Shown in pieces: positions 1 through 12,300 of a DNA stretch of 64,000 bases. This stretch comes from Saturnia japonica (Eukaryota; Arthropoda; Insecta; Lepidoptera; Saturniidae). Position numbers and translations under genes: made by a program. Positions within the stretch are counted from its first letter, which is position 1. Every line of letters starts with the position of its first letter. The stretch lies in the NCBI GenBank assembly GCA_033032175.1, contig CM065307.1:4960001-5024000 (forward strand). The letters are read 5' to 3'. The notes under the pieces are model-generated. The model ran no database searches and had not been told where the DNA came from. It saw nothing but the letters and a program-made list of their open reading frames with translations.

Positions 1-262
1 TATAAACTTTATCAAAACATTCAATTTACTAAATTAAAATTCGAACTCTCGTACTGTACATACAACAATGCGTACAATTCTGGTTGTCACACAGCTCGGC
101 CAATTCAACGACGATCATATTCGTTGAAAATCAGGATTTGCATTAATCGTATATATTCTATCTCACTCTCTCGCAAACTAAATCCTATAGATTAGATATG
201 TGTTTGTCTCTTTTTAGTATCGGTCGGAAAGTTTTCAAATATATAATGATAGTAAAACTTAC
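1..262 (-). other. Start of the last visible 5-HT2A intron, with SINE-like (S3) copy
   Basis: Intronic sequence below the donor at 262. About 40-150 matches 35240-35352 imperfectly: both carry cgaact.tcg, ctgtac.cac and gacgat. Read on the minus strand they show a tRNA-like TGGCC.AGC A-box and an AGTTCGA B-box-like motif. 150-220 resembles part of the MITE-like element near 14.3 kb. Confidence 0.45.
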
Positions 263-389
263 CTCGTACAATGACACCGTAGGAGACGTAAGAAAGCGGC
301 CCTGAAGGTTCTATTAAACACCGTGTAAATGATTGGATTAATTGTTGAAGACACGTAGCCTAGCCATAAGCAAATATCCACAACGTGTT
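263..389 (-). CDS. 5-HT2A: 5-HT2A exon: TM7 and helix 8
   Basis: A 127-nt exon, phase 1 in and phase 2 out. The acceptor is TTTCCTACAG|AACACG. It encodes residues 529-569: [14 protein letters not shown], then NPIIY (545-549), then helix 8 [16 protein letters not shown], whose cysteines are possible palmitoylation sites. Reading through the donor meets TAA at once (CTR-stop). However the junction is a consensus donor, CGAG|GTAAGT, and the family has a longer C-tail, so I infer splicing to an exon left of base 1. Confidence 0.93.
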
Positions 390-3300
390 CTGTAGGAAAG
401 ACAGTGTGTTTATCATTAATATGATGTAAAAATAATATTTTCATAACATTTCATTCTTTCTCCCTTATACTACAAATTTTTAGGCCACTGTTTCTACGTA
501 TTTACCCCTAAATTGAAAATACGCATGAAGTTTGGCGTTATGAAACAACAATGGCTCAATGATAGCATGTACACCTACTATGAGCCTGAGCTTTTGGTGA
601 AAGAAAACATGGTGATGGAAACCATGGAGTGGTGGTAGAGCATTTTCTAATGGTACTCTGGCTAGCTACCACCTTCAAGTTGAAAATCTGTCGCTAAGAC
701 CCTATATGTATGTTCCAACAGCTGCACTTGAGAGCCAGTTTCCCCAATAGGCTTAGCGTGTCATCATCGCGGGCTACATCGTCACTTAACATCAGGTGAG
801 AATGTGAACAAAAGCGAAACCTATTACGAGTTAAATAAATAGAAATGGTTCGGTTAGCTTCGATGCGCAACAGGAGTTTACTTTTAAGAACGATTGTTTT
901 GGAATAAATATATAATATATAAAAACCAAGACCAAATTTAACAAAAAAGAAAACTAGCTTCAATGATTTATAGTTCCTTTGTATATCTTCGAATTTGAAT
1001 ATCTAATGCCAACAAAATTAAAATTGGTCCACACTTCAGGTATACCCTTTCAATATGTACCCTATAAACAAAGAAGTTATGGCTAAACATCAATAAAAAA
1101 ATATACATTCGAATTGAGTAAACTCCCCTCTTTTGTTGATGTCGTTTAAACAATAAAAATAATAGAATAACCAGACATCATTAAACCATGAAGCTCTCAA
1201 TCTAATTTACGTACCGCAAGCTTCATATAAAAATTGATATTTAAGGGTAAGCTCCAAAAGAAACTTGTTGTTGCAAAGCTGTTATATTTTTTTTTTTAAT
1301 TTAACTCACCTGGAACAATACAAGCAGGACAAGAGGCAAATAAAATGTTCAACAGAAAGAACGGTGCCCAACATAGGACGAATGTAAAAAATACTAAGCC
1401 TAAAACCTTTGTGGCTTTCTGTTCGTTAGCAACTGCATTCGCTGATAACGAACGGCTTTTCTTGCGATTAGCTAAAAACCTGAAACAAAGATTAAATTTA
1501 GATTGTTTTTTACGTACAATGTTATTATAGTTACATATAAAAACGATATTATTTTAGTAGAAGCACAGCAAAGTGACTATATTGGTGGTTGTGAAGGCAC
1601 GCTACCGAATTGGTGGACGTATAAAAAAATACTTATAGTGTGAAATATTTTTAATTTCAACTAGTTCTGTATTAAAGGTTCAATACTTTAGTCAAGTGAA
1701 GTTCAAGCGGGATCAACTGCACGTGCGTCGACAATGTTCGTTCCGAAACATACCCCGGTGCATTTTGCAATCGTAGATGTTTGTTCCAAAACAGTGATAC
1801 CACATTACCGGACATTACGATACAGAAACAATGGCAACCTATTTGGGGTGTAAGGGGTGTCGAATTACATCTTACGCACTGAGACGCTCAAGCCAATCTC
1901 ACCTCCTCGTGATGCACGAGGAGCCCATCAAAAGCCCATGTATATCCAGTTAATTTAATGCAGGCTGGCACAACAGCGGCGACCGTCGATGAATTGGAAT
2001 CTCTCGATGGTTGCCGTTGTGGTCGGATTATACTGTGCTTACAATCAGAGACATTACCGGCAAACATATATACAGCTCCACACACACTTACAAAATTACA
2101 GACGCACTCACACACGAACACGACAAACATATAATACACGCACCCTCGCCCACTGACATATACAGTTATTGGAACACCATTAATTGGTTAAATAATCAAT
2201 TATAAACATGTTTATATTCTTTTTTCTAGAATCTGTTGCTAGTTGTAGTATTCGTAGCATTATTATTATTATTTTAATGTTTCTTTCTTTTTTTGTATCA
2301 ACACAACTTGTTAGTAATGGGAACGACAAACATGAATATGTATATATATTTTGGAGGCAAATCGACTGCCAAGATACAGGAGACCCTAGTTTATTTTTAT
2401 AAGCTTGAAAAAGTGTTATTTTGTTTATTGTGTGTTTTTAAATGTAAAATTAGTTGTACTTTGCATTAATAAATTATTATTATTAAAAAAAAATGTGCCG
2501 TGCTAGAATATAGAAAAAAGATAGACAATTAATTGATAATTGATCGTCGATCGTCGCTCTCGTGCTGGCCTGCAAGCCTGTTATTAACTGGATATCACTG
2601 CTGATCCCAAAACTTGATAAAACAATAAAAAGACACTGTCACAGGTTTGTGCATGATGGTGTATGGAATCGGGAACAACGTCCATACCACCTCGATGGAT
2701 TATTGGATATACACCGGATGATTACTGGAACATGACACGCCTAAGCGTACCCATAAGGCTATATTACACTTAGGTGTATAAAGGTCACGATTCAATCGAA
2801 CACTATCCCGATATCCAGCACGCGATCGTGATTTACAATCGCAGAAAAATTCTAGTGGTTCCAATGACTTTTTTCAGTCTATTCACTTATATTATTATTT
2901 ATTTGATAAACATGGATAAAATGATTTTAATAATAAACCCTAAGTATGTAACACTTCAGTTAATTACTTACTTTAATATGAACTAAATTAATTATTTATC
3001 AGTTCATCTAGTAAGTACAGGTACACAACCAAATTCATTTGCTACGAGCTTACTACGAGTTCCGTAGCATAATTATACAGAATTCACTAAGTCGTAGCAC
3101 TACGTAAAGTACGTAGCACATCTTGTACTACGAAGAATTTCGCTACAACTGCCTTGCATTTTATCTATTATACTAATACTAACTGTGCCCCATGGTTTCA
3201 CCCGTGTTAATTTTATCCGACAAATACAGTGCCACTAACGCACCCATGTATATAACCTATCATAAATGTTCTCACATCCCGCAATACCAAATTATTTTAA

Positions 3301-6300
3301 TTTTGCATTATCTCTCAAGCTATGTGTCCAAATAACATGTTATAAACAATGATATCATATTTACTTATAATATCTTTGGCTATAAAGGACAAAGCTTAAC
3401 TTTATGAATTTGTCTTTATGATGGAGTAACTTTTTCTCTTAAAAATTAATATGCCATATTTTATGAAGTTAAAATTTTGCCTTTATAGCATATTATTTGG
3501 ACACATAGTTTAAGAGATAATGGAAAATTAAAATAATTTATACTTTCGGGAAGTGAGAACAATTACGATAAGCTACACGGGAGCGTTCGCAGAGCGGTTT
3601 TGTAGGATAAAAACACGGGTGAAACCGTGGGGCACCGCTAGTTACATTAATAAAGCGGCTAAAGTATGAGTATTTTATAACTTCTACTCAATTAAATTCG
3701 AATCATAATATTGAAGCTTATACCTATAGTTTCCAATGAGCAAAGAAGTCTTCTATATTCAATAACTTATATTATCCAAAACAGTTTTATAGTCACTTTA
3801 ACTCACGAAACAACTCACAAACTAAGTCATAAGTCACTATAATAAAAATATTAATAAATTTAAAATGCATTGCCATAACACTCATGAAATATTAAATTTA
3901 ATATATAAACTTCACTTTGATCTAACTTTTATATTTATTTTGAAAAGACTTGCATAAAATAATATTACAAGTTCATAACTTATTATTGAATACTTATTTA
4001 TTAACTTGGGGTAAAGTTCTAAAATTTAATCGAATCGGAAAGTTTATCTTACGAGATTAGTATAATAAGTATAGTCAATTTAAGACTTGAAGTTACAAGT
4101 TACGATAGATTAGTGGTAGCGTATTCGGCAACTTAATCGAACGACGTGGGTTTAAAACCTACTATGAGCTTACGGTGAAGAGAAACATCATGATGAAATT
4201 AAAGGACTATTTACACGAGGCGATTTAACGATCCCTTCCGCTAAGCCAAACCATTGAAAAGAATGGAAAATTGAATCTACGTTTTTCATTATCGTTTCAA
4301 GCTTAAGACCACCGAACAATCACCGTAAAATATTAAAAATAATTATTCAAACATACATTAAAAAATACACTTAAAAGTATCTTTACCAGAATTGTTTAGG
4401 AAACATCGAGTAAGTATTCGTAAATCCGAAATGATATTAGAGTACAGTCACTCATTCTAAGCGTATTGCAACAAACAGCAAGAGTCTAAAATCTAAAAAT
4501 AGAACACTTCCCCTTTTAAATAATGTCGTAAAGTACAAGGTTTTTCTAGTGATTTCGACTCTCGTTTTATTTGAGTATATAACCGAGCAATGTTCTGAGT
4601 CAGCACTATTTCCTTGTAGTGAAAATAACAAGAGATATAAAGAAGAAATCTGTAAGAGGACCGTAGAGTGGTGTAAATAAGATATTGTAACAGAGAGTAT
4701 CTCTAAGTTTTGTTTCACTGTGTACCAATAAATTATTTACGTAAAATCTAACGACATTTTCACTACCTACCGATATAACAATACATATATGCTGCACTTA
4801 AACTCCATTTTGACGATCTTGCTGTTCTGCACTTTCATGTGCTCGGAAATGTCTGTTAGATAAAATTTTAGCTGTAAACGTGCGACTACATTTAGAGCCT
4901 GTCACGATACCGTCAAAGTAATTGTAAGAAATAGCCGTAGGTTATTTAGCTTTAAGCTTATCGCGCTTGCCATTCAGTTTTTGTTTTCGTTGATCCTCGA
5001 AAGCATCAATATTCTGCTTTAAAATATTTCTCCAATCTGATCGCATTTCAGCAAGCGTCTCTCATTTGGAGGAGCCAATATTACACCTCTTTATATGTCT
5101 ATCGAGCATATTTTGATAGCGCAAGAGCGGTCTTCCTTGCTTTCGCTTACTTTCTTGAAGCTCATCGTAGAAAATGCTTTTCTATGACACCCCACGGCTT
5201 TTCATTGGGCTTGCAAAAGACATGGCCACACCAGGTAATATATCTACATAATATATCTGTCTATCACTATGCTACCTCGTTAAAAGTATATTCAAAAAAC
5301 AATGAGAGCAAAAAAACCCCCTTACTCGACGCTGAAAAAGTCAAAATAATAGCTAAAACGAACCTCGATTTAAACTCGTTTATCTCACAAATCCAGGTCC
5401 GAAATAATCAAACGTAAGGATTAACGTCATTCAGTATTTTATCGCAGATGGTATCTAACAGATACGGGCTTTATTAATACTACTTGTGCCTTACAGTTTT
5501 GCCTGTTTTAAATTTATTCCATCAGCATTGCGCTATCGCCAACGTATCTATATAGCCTATCGTTGTTCTCACATTACGTACACGCCTACAGCTTGCTAGA
5601 ATTACATGACGTTCATAGTTATTTCTCGAGTCCTTACAGTGATAATTTAAACTTATATAACCTATCACTTTACTCAATAAATATGCTACAAATTGTAAAA
5701 AATAATTTGTGAAATTAGACTAATAGTTTTAGATATTAGGACAGTCTAACAAAAAAAAGAAAACAATCAGTTTAATTATAATATCAGTATCAAACGTTTC
5801 TATATTTCATTGTTCTTGTACGAAAATTTATTAAATTACAAAAGTCAATTTAAAGTTATGAGCAACTTCAAAATTTCCAGTAACTTAACGTAATAAGATA
5901 GGAAAACCGTGCTCGCGGTTAGAGGTCCTATTAAACTATATACCAAGGGTGTTAATTCGATTCGTTTTCATCTTGCAGTGTCTTGCAGTTACTGGGAATA
6001 CCAAATCAACTGGTTATATAATTTTTTGTTATTAGAGATAAAGTTATTAAGAGATACATTTTCGCTAATTTAATAATGAAGTCGTAATGATCGAGGGGTT
6101 TGTACCAGCGGAATACCTATTCGATGTCCGCATGTTCGAATACTGGCTTGTACGAACGATTTTTTCAGAATTCGCGTATATATACTAATTTAAATTTAAG
6201 AAAACATCGCGAGGAAACCTGCATCCTGGGGAAATTGTACTTATATACTATATTTGGGAGAAATATAGAACTGTTGAATGCTTGGCGATTTCAAAGGTTT

Positions 6301-9300
6301 TTTCATGTAGACGGTTTTAATATTAACACGAACGAAGTCGCGGGCTCAGCTAGTAATAAAGTATATAAAAGTAAATTTCCCTCGCTTGTAGAAATAATTT
6401 TCAATGCCTACATTATGATTGTACCATGATAAAAGGGCTTAAATGTATATTTCGTCTCATCAGTTAGACATCAGTTTGGTAAAAAAATCATCAATATGCA
6501 CCCCATATTTCAAAAATTATATTTAGATATTAGCTGTTGCCCGCGTCTTCACTCGACTAGATATTTATATACAATTTTTAGGGGAAGTCTCGGATCTCTT
6601 CAGTAACGCGCCGAAGATAACAATTTTTTTTTGTTTATAGAAAAACACAAAAATCGCGAAAAGAAAATGGGAAAGGGAAACGATATGAAATATATATACT
6701 TTACGACTTATTCTCATACCTACCTATAAATAAAAAATTTCATAAAAATCGGTCGAGCCATTTCGGAGGAGTACGAACAAAAACACCGTGACACGAGATT
6801 TTAAACATTATAATATAATAAAGCGGAAGAGTCTTTTGTTTGTTTAAACATGCTTATCTCTGTAACTACCAGTCGGATTAAAAAAAAAACTTTAGTATAG
6901 GCTATTTAGAATTAAGGTACATCTCTCAACTAGCCTTAAATATTGATTTTTGTTAAGTAACTCGGAAGATGAAATGTTCCCCAACTGCTTTATCCACGTG
7001 AGCTGGCGCAATGGTTACTGATAAGTAAATATAATGTTCCACAAAAGTATTGGTAAAAAAGCTTGTATATAAGCCACAATTAGGCATTATGTGACAAACT
7101 TATATTATTATTAGGCATACCTTACGACGAAAGTTCTACCATCATTAAGATAATGTCATGAAGATAAACTTTGCCCTTTGTAACATGTTTTTATTTAAAC
7201 ACATAGTTTAAAAGATAATGAAAAATTAAAATAATTCAACACACAGCTCGGTAGAACAGAAGATAAGATAATCCTACAGATTCTTAGTACACACACTTTA
7301 CAAAAAAAAACTACATTTAAAATTTAGAACACAACATATTACATAAACTAAGTGAGTTGTAAGTTGAGTCTATGTTTGTTGATTACGTTAGACCTAAACA
7401 TATGCTGCAAATATCTCTATATTATATAATTTTTCAACAGAGTTTTTTCTTGACAATGACATATGTCCGTTATTCTTTATTAATATTAATGACTCAAACA
7501 TTATTGAAAGGTTATGTTCTCCGCTTTTGAAGAAATATAGATAAACAGCTCAAAAATTAATGTTGTTGTTAAAAATGATTATAAAACTTTTTCTCAAACA
7601 TGCATGGAAATATTGTCATTATTTTCGAAAAAAAAACACGCGAATATTAAATTTACGGACATGCCAAGAATGGCAAAAGAGATCCAATGAAAGAGTATTT
7701 AATAATCCCAGTATGCCCTGTACACAATATTGTATCATTGATGGAGTGCTATAATGTTCCAAATTCAAAAAACTATCCTGCAATGGATTTGATTCTCTTT
7801 GTCTGTAAATTTGATACTTCGCGTGTCCTTTTTCGATATTTCCATGCATGTTTGAGAAAAGCACTATATATGCCTCGACGGAAATGGCAGTTGCCTGTCT
7901 CGTATTAGTGTTTCACGGCCTTTGAATTATTGTACTTTTCATTAGGAACGCCATCTGTTGGTATTATTGAAAATTTGTTCAAAGCGACATCTATTAACAA
8001 TGTGTTTAACTAAAATGACAGCTGAAGTTAGATTGTTTACATTTTAAATAATGTGCAAAATATTCGCACGGGTTAACTATAATAGTTATGAATGTAGGAA
8101 GCTTCGACTCACCTTAGCGTGAGTGAATTCGGAGCGGTCAACGTGAGTTTCAACGGTCTCAATCTAGCTCTTCTGGTTTCAGCTGAGATACTCTCTGGAG
8201 TTTGCGTTGCTACGTCACGACCTCGCTTCGACTGCCCCGACACGTTCACGGTTCCACAGCCATTCATATAACTCAGCTGGGGGTGTGAGACACTCATCCC
8301 AACTTTATTACGTTGCGATCTAGTAAATGGAAAATTATGGATCTTGTAAACGGAAATAGTTGAAAAACAAATTGTGTTACTTTTGCCAGTGACAGCAAAA
8401 CTTGCTACTTCACATTTCAATTTACAATATTTTATACTTTGCAGTCTTAAACATGAATTTTAAAATCTAAAAGCTTATATGGCATATATTAGAGAAATGT
8501 AGAAGAATTCACAACAGAGATGAAGCTGTAACTTTTCATTTAGTTTCGACTAATAAGCAAATTTGTTTCATTTATTTTATTATGATTCTTATTTTAAATC
8601 TTCCGGTAATTACCCTGACAGTCAGTACAGAAAATGAAACAAAAATTATAAAAACTGAAAATAAAGAAAATGCAATTGTACCTGGATGTACTGGTGACCC
8701 TCCACGTCATTTGTCTGGATACAGACCTTCCCGGAGATAGATCCGGAGAACTTCTAGCTCCTAGGCGACGCATGCCTTGTAGTGGAATGTTGTCGAAACC
8801 ACCGCATTGTCTGTGAAAAGTCACATTGTAAAATAATTGCTACTAATATATATCTTTTTTTCTTTATTTAAGGGGCCTTTTACAGCTAGTATATGCAAGC
8901 GCCATCGAAGCATACCCAAATTCTACAAAAATTAACATGATTTCTACAAAAAATTAGACTATTAACTAAATAGAAAGACAATATACTTCGATCCCTTATA
9001 CTAATAACAATTAACAATAAAGTTCCACAGCATACGTCCAGCCGAATTGGAAATCGGTTCCACTAGTATATTGTTGAACATACCGGTCTACATCTTCTTC
9101 TTCTTCCTAACTTAGCAACCGGTCCTCTTTAATGAAGATCATTACTGCCATTATCGAGTGAATTATATTGTCATGTGTTATGACGATTCAGTATCCTAAC
9201 AAGATGGTGGCTCCCTTGTTAGAACTTTATAGGGAGATTTTGTGGCATCCCAGAATGTATGCTTCAGTTTATACTTATAATCCACTTCACTTATGCACAA

Positions 9301-12300
9301 AAACCAAACTATATCAAGCAAAACGCCACCAATATTACATAATATAGGGTGAGAAACCTAAGTAAATGAATTAAAAATAAAAATCACAACATGTCACTTC
9401 AAGATCCCGCCAAAAACTCCGATCTACATCTAAAGAACATTTAACCCTAAACTTAAAATTAAGCGACTTCTGTTTATCTTATACCTAATACATTCCTAAG
9501 AAATGTTAAACATCATCTATTTACCTACAACACTTCAAAGTTAGGTCAATTAACTTTTTTCCTTTTTTTTCATAAGATGCACAAACTTATTCAGTGGAAC
9601 ATGTCCCGAACGATACGTCACAGCAGTTTTGATTTCTTTGTATAATTCACTCAGGTGGCGGTGCGATATATCGTAAGAAAATTTTATTTAATGAAAGTAA
9701 AAACGTTGAAAAAAGGAATAAATATTCTTTTCAACACACTTGCTCATAAAGTGGCTCTAATATCACCGCAATTAAGCACATAATGACACCTGTAATCAAA
9801 CTGTGACTTTTTCATTGCTATTATTCACAAGTGAGTTATAGAGTTTTTTTTAATTTTATTGGTCGAGTTGCTTTCTTCTTAAAAAAGTTTCGATACAAAA
9901 AAGATAATGATCAATAGAACAATTTTTTTTTTTTTTAGTTCTGACTATACTGTTAGCCTTAGGGGCCCTAAAGCCGCTGCGGCTTTTACAGCTTCACCGG
10001 ACTTGGGGGGAGCGCGGAGAGCACTCAGCCACGAAAGTTATAAGGACGATAAAGAAAACTTTAAATTCCCCATTTTATACGTGGCTAAAACGCTATCTGC
10101 GGAAAGCCAAAAAAAAAAGAAACCTAATTCCTTTAATCTATGGTCGATCGCCATTGTTAGATGCGCGTGCAAACTGATTAATTTTTCCCACCATAGCGAA
10201 AAAAAATGATATTTTATTATTATTTTCTTCACAAGTGTGTTGAAAAACGTCGTATGATACACGTGTGTATTGGTGATTACCGTCCTCGGCTCTCTTAAGA
10301 CCCTCACCTAACGGCTCGGGTCTCAATGGCGCCTCAGCGGTAATCACCAACATTACACACTTGTACCATAATGTACTATTATTATAATTATTAGTTTTTT
10401 TAAACCTATGCTATATGACCTCATTATATGACAGAAGTTTTATTGGAGTACATCCATTTATAAAGTCAGAGATATTACAGGCTTATAATTTAATTATTAC
10501 TATTAGTTTTTTTTATAGTCGTTCGACAAATTGATTGCAAGACAAGAACTGATGGTAACGAGTGTAAAATCCAACCACAGCGACTACTACCAAGAGATCC
10601 GCAATCCATTGGCAATAAAAAAAATATTTTTGTTGGTGAAACATACACAAAATTATTGTTCACTTTCAATATAATATATATGTTATTTGCAATGTATAGA
10701 ATATCACGGTATCATAATTTGCCAAACACATTTGTCATATGGCAAATGGTCAAATGGCGATGTTTAAAGTTTCAACTTTCGAGTTTTTAGCTCTCCGGGA
10801 TATTAGTTTCAACTTTAGTGCTAAAATTAAAAAAGCGAGTTAATACAAACTAATTAAAACCAAACTCTTACAAAACAATTTTTAGGGAAAAAGAAACCAA
10901 ATTCAATGATCTTGGGGAGTTGGTGTATCTTCGAAGTTGAAGGTCCAATGGCAATAAAATTAAAGTGGGATCACCCTTGAGGTACCCCCTTTCCAAACAA
11001 AAAAGAATTATCCAAATCGGTTCATAAACAAAAAGTCATGGCTGAACATCCATGCAAGTTACCATTCTATTAAAGAAAGCGTATCGAAATCCACGAAAAA
11101 AACGGTTCTAACAGACCTTTCTCAGGCCTTACGAAATTTGTTGAACACTATCCTCCCTTATCTAAATTCGATCATTGTTACATGTAGTGAAAAATATACC
11201 TACATAAGTATTTTTACCCGATCCATGATACGGGATTGGGAGATTATTTCCCTTATCTTGCCGCGTTGCCATCCATTTTTTAAACGCGTTTATATATAAA
11301 AGGACCCTTTGTGCAGTAAATCCCCGAGGAATAAGGTTTCACGGAATGTATATATGTTTCTTTGTATTGGATCGACATTTACCTGTAAGACGGTAAATTT
11401 GCTTATAAGAAAATTGATAATACGGATTTGATTGACTTTTTTCTATTTATTTTTTTATATATTCTAGCTCGGCAAAATTACTTTCAAAGTAAGGTACAGT
11501 CCACAAACAACGGCGACCGTTGGTGATACAAGTTTCATCAGCATTCGTCGATGTCACGCCACGTTTAAAGGATCTACTTTCATAGGAAGGAGGGAAAAGT
11601 CGGCTTGAAGACTATTTCACATTTGGATGGTACGGCATAGGTAAGAATTAGATAACTTCTTTGTTAATGCTATGATAGGCGCTACCGTGTGACAGTGATT
11701 CTGTAGACCAGACCCCGTGGTTTTGTAGTGGGAGGGAGGTGATGGGATAAGGTTCAACAATTCTTCAGAACATCCACCATGATACAGATGATGAAACACA
11801 TTTACTGTAGAATACTTGAATTTTTTGAAATTATATTACTTATGGTGCGTTTATTTAGAGGGTAAATGAAAATTAAAATAATGTTTATATATACAATTTT
11901 AAATTATTTTACACAATTAAAAAAACGGTAAAAATAAATTTGCATTATTATCATTGATTACTAAATTCATCGTGCTGTTGAGCTGCAGTATAAATAATTA
12001 AAAAAGGAGGAGGTTTTCAATTCGAATGGATGTTCAGTTATAATAAGTTCTTTATTTATGAGCCGATTTAGATGGGTTTTTTTTTGTTGGCAGGGCGGTT
12101 CCCCTTTTAATTTCATTGGCATTGGTCATTAGACTTCGAAGACGCACCAGGGAACGTCTCAAAATCTTATTGAAGTTGATTTTCATTTTTGCTAAAAGTT
12201 GTCTTGTTATCTTGTTACCCTAAAGAAGTATAATTTATTACTTGCGTAAATAAGTATACACTATTTTTATCCTTGTACCACGACACAGTGTCTGACTGTA

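Larger units (their letters stand above)
390..1309 (-). other. 5-HT2A intron between TM6 and TM7 exons (920 bp)
   Basis: It holds a plus-strand S1 SINE (547-815) and a minus-strand family A copy (955-1150). The remainder is AT-rich without recognisable features. Confidence 0.8.
1480..8112 (-). other. 5-HT2A intron between ICL3b and TM6 exons (6.6 kb)
   Basis: Repeat-rich. Listed separately are a putative retroposon 3' tail, a fold-back element, an S1-like SINE, an RTE-like LINE remnant, Helitron ends and a long inverted repeat. I see nothing recognisable in 2500-3150, 3650-4090, 4260-4960, 5600-6520 and 7250-7580 beyond AT-rich sequence. Confidence 0.8.

Noticed and set aside
259..262. Stop codon TAA right after CTR as the true receptor C-terminus
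   Set aside because: The TAA overlaps a consensus donor (AG|GTAAGT). Related receptors have a longer cytoplasmic tail, so splicing is more likely, though a read-through isoform ending here is not excluded.
7560..7908. Three overlapping ORFs on both strands
   Set aside because: They are by-products of a long inverted repeat and resemble no protein.
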